Shown here piece by piece: positions 10,501-22,161 of a stretch of DNA of 64,000 nt. Origin of the DNA: an uncultured Oscillospiraceae bacterium (GTDB lineage Bacteria; Bacillota; Clostridia; Oscillospirales; Oscillospiraceae); contig CANQFT010000002.1 in the NCBI GenBank assembly GCA_947599925.1, forward strand, positions 124,001-188,000. The letters run 5' to 3'. The notes beneath the pieces were generated by a model, which made no database searches, was not told where the DNA came from, and saw only the letters and a list, made by a program, of their open reading frames with translations. Within the stretch, counting starts at the first letter, position 1. Every line of letters begins with the position of its first letter. Position numbers and translations under genes: made by a program.

Positions 10501-11295
10501 TTACCCCAACAGCAGCTTGTCGTCGGCCTCGTCGCTGCCGCTGACCTGGCTGAATTTCGCCAGCAGCTCCTCCACGGTGAGCTTGCGCTTCTCCTCGCCG
10601 GAGACGTCGATGACCACTCTCCCGTCGTACATCATGACCAGCCTGTTGCCGTGGGCGATGGCGTCGCGCATATTGTGGGTGATCATCAGCGTGGTCAAGC
10701 GGTCCGCGCTGACGATCTTCTCCGTGGTCTCCAGCACCTTCGCCGCCGTCTTGGGGTCCAGCGCCGCCGTGTGCTCGTCCAGCAGGAGCAGTTTGGGCTT
10801 TTGCAGGGTAGCCATCAGCAGGGTCAGCGCCTGGCGCTGCCCGCCGGAGAGCAGCCCCACCTTGCTGGTCAGCCGCTCCTCCAGCCCCAGATCCAGCGTC
10901 GCCAGCAGTTCCCGGTAGCTCCTCCGCTCGGCGGCGGCGATCCCGGCCCGCAGGCCCCGGCCCTTGCCCCGCCGGGCGGCCAGAGCCAGATTCTCGTCGA
11001 TCTGCATGGAGGCGGCGGTGCCCATCATGGGGTCCTGAAACACCCGGCCGATGTACTTGGCCCGCTTGTGCTCGGAGAGCTTCGTCACGTCGGTGCCGTC
11101 GATGGTGATGGTGCCCTGGTCCACCGGCCACACGCCCGCCACGGCGTTGAGCAACGTGGACTTGCCCGCGCCGTTGCCGCCGATGACGGTGACGAAGTCC
11201 CCGTCGTTCAAGGTCAGGTCCACGCCCCGCAAGGCGGTCTTTTCGTTCACCGTGCCCGCGTTGAAGGTTTTCCAAACGCCCTTGACCTCAAGCAT
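10501..11295 (-). CDS. ABC transporter ATP-binding protein
   Basis: Walker A GGNGAGKST, signature LSGGQRQ; operon with permease and SBP. Confidence 0.93.
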   Translation of the reverse strand: MLEVKGVWKTFNAGTVNEKTALRGVDLTLNDGDFVTVIGGNGAGKSTLLNAVAGVWPVDQGTITIDGTDVTKLSEHKRAKYIGRVFQDPMMGTAASMQIDENLALAARRGKGRGLRAGIAAAERRSYRELLATLDLGLEERLTSKVGLLSGGQRQALTLLMATLQKPKLLLLDEHTAALDPKTAAKVLETTEKIVSADRLTTLMITHNMRDAIAHGNRLVMMYDGRVVIDVSGEEKRKLTVEELLAKFSQVSGSDEADDKLLLG

Positions 11296-12214
11296 TTCGG
11301 GCCACCTCCTTCTTGCCGGGCTTGTTGAAGTACTTGCCCTTCCAGTAGGGCACCGCCAGGAAGAGCGCCACGATCAGCGCCGTGACCAGCTTCATGTCGT
11401 CGCCGCTGAGGAGCTTGGAGCCGATGACCAGCTGATAGACCACATAGTAGATGATCGAGCCGATGACCACGCTCAGCAGTTTCAGCGCGAAGTTGCGGAA
11501 CACCCTGCCCAGCAGCACCTCGCCGATGATCACCGCCGCCAGACCGATGACGATGGCCCCGCGGCCCATGGACACGTCCGCGAAGCCCTGATACTGGGCC
11601 AGCAGGGCCGAGCTCAGGGCCACCATGCCGTTGGAGAGCATCAGCCCCAGCACGGTGGTGAAGTTGGTGTTGATGCCCTGGGCCCTTGCCATGGCGCTGT
11701 TGGAGCCCGTGGCCCGCAGGGAGGAGCCCAGCTCCGTGCCAAAGAACCAATAGAGGATCACGATGACCAGGATCACCGTCACGCCCACCACGAACAAGGG
11801 GTTATTCAGCGCCAGGTTCTTCACGTTCCTGGAGGACACCATCAGGTCGTAGTTGCTGGCGTTGATGGGCTGGTTGGACTTGCCCATGACCCGCAGATTC
11901 ACCGAGTACAGCGCCAGCTGGGTCAAAATGCCCGACAGGATGGCCGGGATGCCGCACACGGTGTGGAACACCCCTGTGGCCAGCCCCGCCAGCAGACCGG
12001 ACACAAAGGCCAGCAGCAGGGCCACCGCCGCGGGCATACCGGCCATGGTGGCCATGATAAACACCGCTCCGCCCAGACACATGGTGCCGTCCACCGTCAG
12101 ATCGGCCACGTCCAGGATCTTATAGGTGATATACACCCCAATTGCCATAATGCCCCAGATCAGGCCCTGGGAGATGGCGCCGGGCATGGCGTTCAAAAGC
12201 GCCACGGGATTCAT
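11288..12214 (-). CDS. ABC transporter permease (TrpY-like)
   Basis: Multi-TM permease adjacent to ATPase and SBP. Confidence 0.85.
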   Translation of the reverse strand: MNPVALLNAMPGAISQGLIWGIMAIGVYITYKILDVADLTVDGTMCLGGAVFIMATMAGMPAAVALLLAFVSGLLAGLATGVFHTVCGIPAILSGILTQLALYSVNLRVMGKSNQPINASNYDLMVSSRNVKNLALNNPLFVVGVTVILVIVILYWFFGTELGSSLRATGSNSAMARAQGINTNFTTVLGLMLSNGMVALSSALLAQYQGFADVSMGRGAIVIGLAAVIIGEVLLGRVFRNFALKLLSVVIGSIIYYVVYQLVIGSKLLSGDDMKLVTALIVALFLAVPYWKGKYFNKPGKKEVARNA

Positions 12215-12277
12215 TCGCGTCCCCTTCTTCCTTCACAGAGTGCTGGGATAAAAGTCGATACCCCAAGCTATTATATC

Positions 12278-12320
12278 AAAAAACAGAGGAAAAGGGAAGC
12301 CCCTTTTCCTCTGTTTTTTC
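12278..12320. terminator. Symmetric hairpin between SBP and permease genes
   Basis: aaaaacagaggaaaaggg-aag-ccccttttcctctgtttttt. Confidence 0.8.
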
Positions 12321-12347
12321 TCGCTTTGGGATTTTTTCGCCGGGAAA

Positions 12348-13376
12348 TTACGCCGCGGGCTCGATGGCCTCGTAGCCCTCAGGCGGGGTCAGACCCAGGT
12401 CGGCGCAGATCTCCGCGTTGTACTTGGGGGTGGCGGGGGCGTAGGCGATGGGCATCTCGGAGATGTCGGCCTCGCCGGTGAGGACCTTGGCGGCCATCTC
12501 GCCGGTGGCCACGCCCAGATCATAGTAGCTGATGGACAGGGTGGCCACGCCGCAGCCCTGGGCAATGCCCTCCTCGCCGCAGAAGACGGGCTTCTTGGCG
12601 GGGCGGCAGATGTTGTCGATGATGCCGGTGTTGGCGGCGGCGGTGTTGTCGGTGGGGATGTAGAGCACGTCGCAAGCGGCCACGGCGCTCTCCACCACGG
12701 CGGCCAGGTCGTTGGAGTCAGAGAAGGAGTAGAGCTCGGCGGTGTAGCCCAGCTTCTCCAGCTCCTCCTTCACCACGTCTACCTGATACTGGCTGTTGGG
12801 CTCGGCGGAGCAGTAGACCAGGCCCACGGTCTCGGCGTCGGGGCACCAGGTCTGGATCATCGCGGCCTGCTCGTCCAGGGGCGCCAGGTCGGAGGTGCCG
12901 GAGATGTTGCCGCCCACGGTGCCGGAGAAGTTGTCGATCTCCAGAGCCACGCCGTACTCGGTCACAGAGGTGCCCAGGATGGGGATCTCGGTGGTGGCGG
13001 CGGCGGCAGCCTGGAGGGCGGGGGTGGCGTTGCACATGATGAGGTCCACGTTGTCAGCCACGAACTGGTTGACGATGGTGGAGCACATGGGGATGTCGTT
13101 GGAAGCGTTCTGGTTGTCAAAGGTCACCTGGCCGGGCAGAGCCTCCTCCAAGGCGTCCATAAAGCCCTGGGTAGCCGCGTCCAGCGCCACGTGCTGTACC
13201 AGCTGGCAGATGCCGACGTTGTAGGTCTCGGCGGGCGCCTCGACCTCCGGGGCGTCGCTGGCGGGGGTGTCATCGGCGACAGGGGGCTCGGTGGCGTCGC
13301 TGGCGGTGTCGCCGCCGCAGGCGGCCAGGGCGAAGACCATGACCAGAGCGAGCAGCAGAGCAAGATACTTTTTCAT
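12348..13376 (-). CDS. ABC transporter substrate-binding lipoprotein (TrpX-like)
   Basis: Lipobox LAACGG after MKKYLALLLALVMVFA; periplasmic-binding fold ABC family context. Confidence 0.88.
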   Translation of the reverse strand: MKKYLALLLALVMVFALAACGGDTASDATEPPVADDTPASDAPEVEAPAETYNVGICQLVQHVALDAATQGFMDALEEALPGQVTFDNQNASNDIPMCSTIVNQFVADNVDLIMCNATPALQAAAAATTEIPILGTSVTEYGVALEIDNFSGTVGGNISGTSDLAPLDEQAAMIQTWCPDAETVGLVYCSAEPNSQYQVDVVKEELEKLGYTAELYSFSDSNDLAAVVESAVAACDVLYIPTDNTAAANTGIIDNICRPAKKPVFCGEEGIAQGCGVATLSISYYDLGVATGEMAAKVLTGEADISEMPIAYAPATPKYNAEICADLGLTPPEGYEAIEPAA

Positions 13377-13447
13377 TCTATGTTTCCTCCTTACACGATA
13401 TGCCGTGCGCTTTAGCACGTTGTGGTGCTAAACAAACACCACGCGAT

Positions 13448-13476
13448 ATTATAGCCCCCTCCACGCCTCTTGTCAA
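13448..13476 (-). promoter_or_regulatory. Perfect consensus sigma-A promoter of SBP operon
   Basis: Minus strand TTGACA-17 nt-TATAAT. Confidence 0.85.
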
Positions 13477-13499
13477 GGGGGGCGCGGAAAAAATAGCCC

Positions 13500-14849
13500 C
13501 TACTTGCCCACGCAGAAGCGCTGAAAGATCTCTGTCACCACGTCCTCCCGGACGTTTCTCCCCGTCAGGGAGGCCAGGGACTCCATGGCCTCCTCCACAT
13601 CCAGCAACACCAGATCCGCCGGCGTCCCGGCCTCAAAGGCCCGTCCGGCCCGGTCCAGGGCCTCCAGCGCCCGGCGGGCGCACCCGGCCTGGCGGGCGTT
13701 GGTCAGGGCCTCCCCGTCGGGCTGGGCGCCCTGGGGGAACAGCGCCTCCACCGCCCGCCCCAGGGCCCGTGCCGCCCCCTCCGGGTCGGTCTTGGCGCTG
13801 ACGGCCACCCCCTCTCCCATGGGGCGCGGCCCCAGATCCGCCTTGGCGCGGACCAGAATGGCGGGGGCCATGGCCTGGGCCTGGCGCCAGAGGTCTCTGT
13901 CCTCCCCCTCCAGCTCCCCGGCGGTGTCTGTGACCACCAGGATCAACCCCGCCGCCTCCATGGTCTGCCGGGCCCGCTCCACCCCCAGCCGTTCGGCCTG
14001 GTCGTCCGCCTGGCGCAGTCCGGCGGTGTCCGCCAGACGCAGCAGGAGCCCGCCCAGCACACAGCTCTCCTCCACCGTGTCGCGGGTGGTGCCCGGCGCG
14101 TCGGTGACGATGGCCCTGTCGTAGCCCACAAGGGCGTTCAACAGGGTGGATTTCCCCACGTTGGGGCGGCCCACGATGGCGGCCCGCAAGCCCTCCCGGA
14201 CCAGGCGGCCCCGCCGGTAGCTCTCCAGCAGTCCGGCCAGCTCCCGCCCCGCCCCGTCCAGGGCCCGGCGGATGTCCCCGTCGGCCAGGGGCGCCAGGTC
14301 CTCGTCGGGGTAGTCCACCGCCGCGTGGAAGTGGGCCAGCAGTCCGGTCAGGGTCTGGTAGGCCCCCTCCACCCGCCGCTGGAGCCCTCCGGCGAGCTGT
14401 CCCGCCGCCTGGCGGGCGGCGGCGGGGGTCTGGGCGTCGATGAGATCGGCCACCGCCTCCGCCCTTGTCAGATCCAACTTTCCGTTCAAAAAAGCCCGCT
14501 TGGTGAACTCCCCCGGCTCCGCCTGGCGGACGCCCTGGGCGAACAGCGCCTCCAGCGCCAGGGCCAGCACCGTGGGCGAGCCGTGGCAGTGGAACTCCGC
14601 GGCGTCCTCCCCGGTGTAGCTGCGCGGCCCCCGGAAAAACACCGCCATGGCCTGGTCCAGCGGCCTCCCCTGGCTGTCCAGCAGGGTCCCCAGCACCAGC
14701 TGCCGGGGCTGTCCGGCGCCGAACCCGGAACCGTCCGCCGGGCGAAAAACCCTCGCGGCACAGTCGATACAGCCCTCTCCTGTGAGCCGGATGACGCCGA
14801 TGGCCGTCCGGGCGGCGCCGGTGGCGACGGCGGCGATGGCCTCTGACAC
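13500..14849 (-). CDS. mnmE: tRNA modification GTPase MnmE (start approximate)
   Basis: EAIAAVATGAARTAIGVIRLTGEG...GRPNVGKSTLLNAL...C-terminal CVGK. Confidence 0.93.
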   Translation of the reverse strand: MSEAIAAVATGAARTAIGVIRLTGEGCIDCAARVFRPADGSGFGAGQPRQLVLGTLLDSQGRPLDQAMAVFFRGPRSYTGEDAAEFHCHGSPTVLALALEALFAQGVRQAEPGEFTKRAFLNGKLDLTRAEAVADLIDAQTPAAARQAAGQLAGGLQRRVEGAYQTLTGLLAHFHAAVDYPDEDLAPLADGDIRRALDGAGRELAGLLESYRRGRLVREGLRAAIVGRPNVGKSTLLNALVGYDRAIVTDAPGTTRDTVEESCVLGGLLLRLADTAGLRQADDQAERLGVERARQTMEAAGLILVVTDTAGELEGEDRDLWRQAQAMAPAILVRAKADLGPRPMGEGVAVSAKTDPEGAARALGRAVEALFPQGAQPDGEALTNARQAGCARRALEALDRAGRAFEAGTPADLVLLDVEEAMESLASLTGRNVREDVVTEIFQRFCVGK

Positions 14850-15322
14850 GGCCCCTCCCCCCTTGGTATTTTTTGTGTAACTTTTTGTTTCCAACCGGGT
14901 TGACAAACTTTTATGTCAACCAAATCCCCCACCTTTTTTCCACGCGGGCCCCTGCCCGGATGTGGAAAACTTTGTGGAAATGTGGAAAAACCCCCTCAAC
15001 CATCGGACCTCAAAAAAATGGGGAGGGTTTTTCTGACCCGGCGTTCTCCGTGTCCCGACCCTGTAAAAAATAATTATGGGTAAACCTCTCTGGCTAATTG
15101 CCGTTAGCCGCCCCTTTTTGCCCCAGATCTCGCCGGAGAAACACCACAAAACACATCTGAAACGGGACATATCACCCATTCGCGGCGAAACAAGACCCCT
15201 CTCCGCCGCCGCCTCAGACCTCCAAGATCACGGGCAGAGCGGCGGGCATAGCGCCACGAAACACAGCTAAATGGGGCCTATCCCCCATCCGTTGCGAAAC
15301 ACGGCCCCTCCCAGCCGCCGCC

Positions 15323-16981
15323 TCAGACCTCCAGGATGACGGGCAGGATCATGGGGTCGCGCTTGGTCTTTTTATAGAGGTAGTCGGACAGTTCGTCCTT
15401 GATGGCGGTCTTGATGGCGGCCCAGTCGGTGGCGTAGCGCGTCGCGGTGTGGTCCACGGCCTCCAGGGCGACGCGGCGCAGTTCCTCCATCAAGGCGTCG
15501 GACTCCTTGACGTAGACAAAGCCGCGGGTGAGGATGTCCGGCCCGGAGATGAGCCCGCCGTCCTCGGCGGACATGGACAGGGCCACCACGATCACGCCGT
15601 CCTCCGCCAAGTGCTTGCGGTCCCGGAGGACCACGCTGCCCACATCGCCCACGCCGTAGCCGTCCACAAAGACCCGGCCGGAGGGGACAGAGCCGGTGAT
15701 CCGGGCCGAGCCCGGCGTCAGCTCGATGACCTTGCCGATGTCGGCGATGAGGATGTTCTTGGCCGCCATGCCCATCTCCCGGGCCAGCTTGGCGTGGGTC
15801 TTGAGCATCCGCTGTTCCCCGTGGACGGGGATGAAGAAGCGGGGCTTCACCAGGGCGTGGATGATCTTCAGCTCCTCCTGGCAGGCGTGGCCGGAGACGT
15901 GGAGCTCCCGCTCCCGCTCGTTGATGACCTCGGCGTCCTTGCGGTAGAGCTCGTTGATGACGTTGCCGATGTCGTTTTCGTTGCCGGGGATGGCGGAGGC
16001 GGAGATGATGACCCGGTCGCCGGCCTGGATCTCCAACTGCTTGTGGGTGTTGAAGGCCATGCGGGTCAGGGCGGACATGGTCTCGCCCTGGCTGCCGGTG
16101 GTGATGACGCAGACCTTCTCCTTGGGCAGATTCTTGATGTGGGCCAGGTCCACCAGGGTGTTGGCGGGCACGTTCATATAGCCCAGCTCGGTGGCCACCC
16201 GGATGCCGTTTTCCATGCTCCGGCCGGAGATGGCCACCTTGCGGCCGTATTTGGCGGCCACGGAGATGATCTGCTGGATGCGGTCGATGTTGGAGGCGAA
16301 GGTGGTGACGATGATGCGCTGTTCACAGCCCCGGAAGAGGCCGTCAAAGCTGGCGCCCACGCTCCGCTCGCTCTTGGTGAAGCCGGGGCGCTCCACGTTG
16401 GTGGAGTCGCACAGCAGGGCCAGCACCCCCTCCCGGCCCAGCTGTCCCAGGCGGCCCAGGTCGATCATGCCGCCGGAGATGGGGGTGGCGTCGATCTTGA
16501 AGTCGCCGGTGTGGACCACCACGCCCACGGGGGTGCGGATGGCGAAGGCGGCGGCGTCGGCGATGGAGTGGTTCACATGGATGAACTCCACGCTGAAACG
16601 CCCGGCCCGAACGGTCTGGCCCGCCTCGCAGGTGATGAGCTTGGTCTTGTCCAGCAGCCGGTGCTCCTCCAGCTTGAGCTTCACCAGGCCCGCGGTGAGC
16701 CGCGTGGCGTAGATGGGGGCCTGGAGGCTCCGCAACAGGTAGGGCAGGGCGCCGATGTGGTCCTCGTGGCCGTGGGTGAGAAAGATGCCCCGGATGCGGG
16801 CCTGGTTCTGGATGAGGTAGGTGAAGTCGGGGATCACCACGTCCACGCCGTACATATCCGTGTCCGGGAAGCCCATGCCCACGTCCACCACGATGATGTC
16901 GCTTCCGTACTCGTAGACCGTCAGGTTCTTGCCGATCTCGTTGAGGCCGCCCAAGGGGATGATCTTCAGTTTTTCTGCCAT
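15323..16981 (-). CDS. rnj: Ribonuclease J
   Basis: MAEKLKIIPLGGLNEIGKN...LTHGHEDHIGALPYLL. Confidence 0.95.
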   Translation of the reverse strand: MAEKLKIIPLGGLNEIGKNLTVYEYGSDIIVVDVGMGFPDTDMYGVDVVIPDFTYLIQNQARIRGIFLTHGHEDHIGALPYLLRSLQAPIYATRLTAGLVKLKLEEHRLLDKTKLITCEAGQTVRAGRFSVEFIHVNHSIADAAAFAIRTPVGVVVHTGDFKIDATPISGGMIDLGRLGQLGREGVLALLCDSTNVERPGFTKSERSVGASFDGLFRGCEQRIIVTTFASNIDRIQQIISVAAKYGRKVAISGRSMENGIRVATELGYMNVPANTLVDLAHIKNLPKEKVCVITTGSQGETMSALTRMAFNTHKQLEIQAGDRVIISASAIPGNENDIGNVINELYRKDAEVINERERELHVSGHACQEELKIIHALVKPRFFIPVHGEQRMLKTHAKLAREMGMAAKNILIADIGKVIELTPGSARITGSVPSGRVFVDGYGVGDVGSVVLRDRKHLAEDGVIVVALSMSAEDGGLISGPDILTRGFVYVKESDALMEELRRVALEAVDHTATRYATDWAAIKTAIKDELSDYLYKKTKRDPMILPVILEV

Positions 16982-17265
16982 AAAATTTCTCCTTTTTTCA
17001 CGCGCGGGCACGACAAAACAGGCCGGCGCGGCCCCCGTCCTGTATGCCGGGGCCCACGCTAGTGCGCCGTGTCCATGTCTATGGGGTTTTGGTATGTTCC
17101 GCGTTTCCTGGAAGGGATACCCTTACATATAAACGCCCCGTGGCGAGGCGGGAAAGCCATCCTATCAGATAGAACTAGTATAACACACTTTTTTGGAAAT
17201 GTATACCTAAATTTTTTTCGCCGGGTTTGGCGGCGGTGTTCAAATAATATTTACAAAGAAAGTGG

Positions 17266-17294
17266 TTGACATTTCAGGCGGAAGGTGGTAGCAT
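17266..17294 (+). promoter_or_regulatory. hrcA operon promoter
   Basis: TTGACA-17-TAGCAT immediately upstream of CIRCE. Confidence 0.75.
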
Positions 17295-17320
17295 TAGCAC
17301 TCGGAAGGAATGAGTGCTAA
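17294..17320 (+). promoter_or_regulatory. CIRCE element (HrcA operator)
   Basis: TTAGCACTC-N9-GAGTGCTAA, exact consensus. Confidence 0.97.
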
Positions 17321-17344
17321 ATCCACGGAAAGGGGGACGGGCCT

Positions 17345-18394
17345 TTGGAGCTGACTGCGCGGCAGAAGAGCATTTTGCGGGCGGTGGTGGAGATCTACAT
17401 CGAGACCGCCGAGCCGGTGGGTTCCAAGTCCATCCTGGCCCACTCCGACCTGAACGTCTCCTCGGCCACCATCCGCAACGAGATGGCGGCGCTGACGGAG
17501 ATGGGACTTCTGGAACAGCCCCACACCTCCGCCGGGCGGGTCCCGGCCCCCAAGGGCTACCGCTTCTACGTCAACGCCCTGATGGACGAGCACCGGCTGT
17601 CTCTCCAGGAGACCCAGCGGCTCAACGAGGCCCTGCACCTGAAAATGCGGGAGCTGGACCGGGTGATGGACGAGGCGGGAAAGGTGGTCTCCAAGCTGAC
17701 CCAGTACCCCGCCTTTGCCCTCACCAGCGGCAAGGCCAGGGTGACGGTGAAGCGGTTTGACGTGATGCAGGTGGAGCGCCGGGCGTTCATCGTGGTGGTG
17801 ATGACGGACAACGACCACCTCTCCAACCGGCTGTTCCGTCTGCCCCAGGACATGGACCGGGACCGGCTGCAACTGCTGGCCTCCCTGCTCAACGGCTCCT
17901 TCACCGGGCTGACCCTGGAGGAGTTTACCCCGGAGCTGGTCCGCTCGGCCTCCAACGCCATGGGGGACGGGAGTCTGGTGTCCATGGTGGTCTCTTTCGC
18001 CATGGAGGTGCTGGAGGAACAGCAGAGCAAGCTGGTCCACACCGCCGGGCTGGAGAGCATCTTCACCCATCCGGAGTACCGGGACCTGTCCAGGGCCCAG
18101 CCGCTGATGCGGTATCTGTCCCAGGAGGAGAACGTGGGCGCTCTGAGCGTCCCGGAGGGGCAGACCACCAACATCCTCATCGGCCCGGAGAACGTCCACG
18201 AGGCGCTGAAGGATTCCAGCGTGGTGCTGGCCACCTATGATATGGGGGACGACACCCGCGGGGTCATCGGCGTGGTGGGACCCACCAGAATGGATTACGC
18301 CACGGTGCTGGCCCATTTGGAGTACATGGCCAAGGGGCTGAGCCAGCTGTTTGGACAGCAGCGGCTGCCCACCGCGGGAGAGAAGGAGGAATAG
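17345..18394 (+). CDS. hrcA: Heat-inducible transcription repressor HrcA
   Basis: LTARQKSILRAVVEIYIETAEPVGSKSI; downstream of CIRCE. Confidence 0.95.
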   Translation: MELTARQKSILRAVVEIYIETAEPVGSKSILAHSDLNVSSATIRNEMAALTEMGLLEQPHTSAGRVPAPKGYRFYVNALMDEHRLSLQETQRLNEALHLKMRELDRVMDEAGKVVSKLTQYPAFALTSGKARVTVKRFDVMQVERRAFIVVVMTDNDHLSNRLFRLPQDMDRDRLQLLASLLNGSFTGLTLEEFTPELVRSASNAMGDGSLVSMVVSFAMEVLEEQQSKLVHTAGLESIFTHPEYRDLSRAQPLMRYLSQEENVGALSVPEGQTTNILIGPENVHEALKDSSVVLATYDMGDDTRGVIGVVGPTRMDYATVLAHLEYMAKGLSQLFGQQRLPTAGEKEE

Positions 18395-18400
18395 GCGCCT

Positions 18401-19009
18401 ATGAGCGACAAGAAAAAGAGCAAAAAGACCGCCCAGGCCGGGCAGACGCCGGCTGGACAGGCCCCGGAGGAGCCGGTCCGGAAGGAGCCCATCCAGGAAG
18501 AGCCGGTCCAGGAGGCGGCCGCGCCGGAGGAGCCGGTCCAGGAGGCGTCCGCGCCGGAGGAGCGGGCCCCGGCGGAGGAGGAGCTCCAGCAGGCCGAGCT
18601 GGCCCGGCAGGAGGAGAAATATCTGAGGCTGTGCGCGGAATATGATAACTACCGAAAGCGCACCGCCAAGGAGAAGGAGGCGGCCTGGTCCGCCGCCAAG
18701 GGCGAGACGGTGAAGTCCTTTCTCCCGGTGTATGACAACCTGGAGCGGGCCTTGCGGCAGAACACCGGAGACGAGGCCTACCGCAAGGGCGTGGAGCTGA
18801 CCATGCAGCAGCTCAAAAAGGTGCTGGAGGAGCTGGGCGTGGCGGAGATCCCCGCCTTGGGCCAGGTCTTCGACGCCAATCTCCACTGCGCGGTCATGCA
18901 CGTAGAGGACCCGGAACTGGGAGAGAATACAGTCAAGGAAGTGTTCCAGACCGGCTTCAAGTTGGGCGACACGGTCATACGGTACGCCATGGTCGCGGTG
19001 GCCAACTGA
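18401..19009 (+). CDS. grpE: Nucleotide exchange factor GrpE
   Basis: [13 protein letters not shown]...DNLERAL; between hrcA and dnaK. Confidence 0.95.
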   Translation: MSDKKKSKKTAQAGQTPAGQAPEEPVRKEPIQEEPVQEAAAPEEPVQEASAPEERAPAEEELQQAELARQEEKYLRLCAEYDNYRKRTAKEKEAAWSAAKGETVKSFLPVYDNLERALRQNTGDEAYRKGVELTMQQLKKVLEELGVAEIPALGQVFDANLHCAVMHVEDPELGENTVKEVFQTGFKLGDTVIRYAMVAVAN

Positions 19010-19047
19010 GGCGTTTGAATCTAAAATCATTATGGAGGGAATCTATT

Positions 19048-20880
<1,833 letters not shown>

Positions 20881-20894
20881 ATCGACCCCACGGG

Positions 20895-20925
20895 AAGGGG
20901 CGGGCCACATTCTGCGCCCGCCCGT
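20895..20925 (+). terminator. Hairpin in dnaK-dnaJ intergenic gap
   Basis: gggcgggc-N10-gcccgccc followed by gtttt. Confidence 0.5.
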
Positions 20926-20952
20926 TTTCCCTGTCTAGCGAGGTGAATCAAC

Positions 20953-22104
20953 TTGCCCGGACAAAAACGTGATTATTATGAGGTCCTGGGACTGTCCAAA
21001 GGGGCCAGCGACGACGAGATCAAAAAAGCCTACCGCAAAAAGGCCAAGGAGTTCCACCCCGACCTCCACCCCGGCGACAAGCAGGCCGAGGCCAACTTCA
21101 AAGAGGTCAACGAGGCCTACGAGGTGCTCTCCGACAGCGAAAAGAAGGCCCGCTATGACCAGTTCGGCCACGCGGGCGTGGACCCCAACTTCAACCCCGG
21201 CGGCGGGGGCTTCGGCGGCTTTGGGGGCGGGTTCGGCGGCTTTGAGGACCTGGGCGACCTGTTCGGCTCCTTCTTCGGCGGGGGCTTCGGCGGCGGCAGC
21301 GCCCGGCGGTCCAGCGGCCCCCAGCCCGGCGAGTCCCTGCGGCTGCAGCTGGAGCTGACCTTCGAGGAGGCGGCCTTTGGCTGTGAGCGGGAGATCTCCC
21401 TGAACCGCGTCGAGCCCTGCGAGGTCTGCAAGGGCTCCGGCTGCGCGCCGGGGACCACCGCCGAGATATGCCCCGACTGCAAGGGCGCGGGCCAGGTCCG
21501 CGTCCAACAGCGCATGGGCGGCATGGCCTTTTCCTCCACGGCGCCCTGCCAGAAGTGCCACGGCACGGGCAAGATCGTCCACTCCCCCTGCTCCGCCTGC
21601 TCCGGCACGGGACAGGTCCGCAAGTCCAAGCGCCTCACCGTGTCCATCCCGGCGGGCATCGACGACGGCCAGACGGTCTCTCTGCGGGGCCAGGGCAACG
21701 CGGGGAAAAACGGCGGGCCCAGCGGGGATCTGCTGGTGACGGTCTCCATCAAGCCCCATCCCAAGTTCCGCCGGGACGGTACCACCGTTTACATGGAGCA
21801 GAGCGTCTCCTTCACCCAGGCGGCGCTGGGGGCGGAGTTGGAGATCGACACCCTGGACGGCAAGGTGAAGTGGACCCTGCCCGCCGGGACCCAGCCGGGC
21901 ACCACCTTCCGCCTGCGGGACAAGGGCATCCCCCAACTGCGGGGACGGGGGCGGGGCGACCAGCTGATCACCGTGCGGGTAGAGGTGCCCAAAAAGCTCT
22001 CCAGCGGGCAGAGAGAGGCCCTGGAAGCCTACGCCGCCGCCATGGGCGAGGACGTGGACACAGAGGGCAAGAGTTTTTTTGACAAACGCAAGAAAAAAAA
22101 GTAA
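20953..22104 (+). CDS. dnaJ: Chaperone DnaJ
   Basis: J domain with Gly-rich region and CxxCxGxG zinc repeats. Confidence 0.97.
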   Translation: MPGQKRDYYEVLGLSKGASDDEIKKAYRKKAKEFHPDLHPGDKQAEANFKEVNEAYEVLSDSEKKARYDQFGHAGVDPNFNPGGGGFGGFGGGFGGFEDLGDLFGSFFGGGFGGGSARRSSGPQPGESLRLQLELTFEEAAFGCEREISLNRVEPCEVCKGSGCAPGTTAEICPDCKGAGQVRVQQRMGGMAFSSTAPCQKCHGTGKIVHSPCSACSGTGQVRKSKRLTVSIPAGIDDGQTVSLRGQGNAGKNGGPSGDLLVTVSIKPHPKFRRDGTTVYMEQSVSFTQAALGAELEIDTLDGKVKWTLPAGTQPGTTFRLRDKGIPQLRGRGRGDQLITVRVEVPKKLSSGQREALEAYAAAMGEDVDTEGKSFFDKRKKKK

Positions 22105-22161
22105 AATAGGTGACGGGCCCCGACTGCGGGTCCGCCACCTGTCTTTCTGGAGGGATGGCCC

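Noticed and set aside
13411-13432. Second CIRCE/HrcA operator
   Set aside because: Half-sites look similar but spacing between TTAGCAC and GTGCTAA is 6, not the CIRCE geometry; treated as a separate palindrome.
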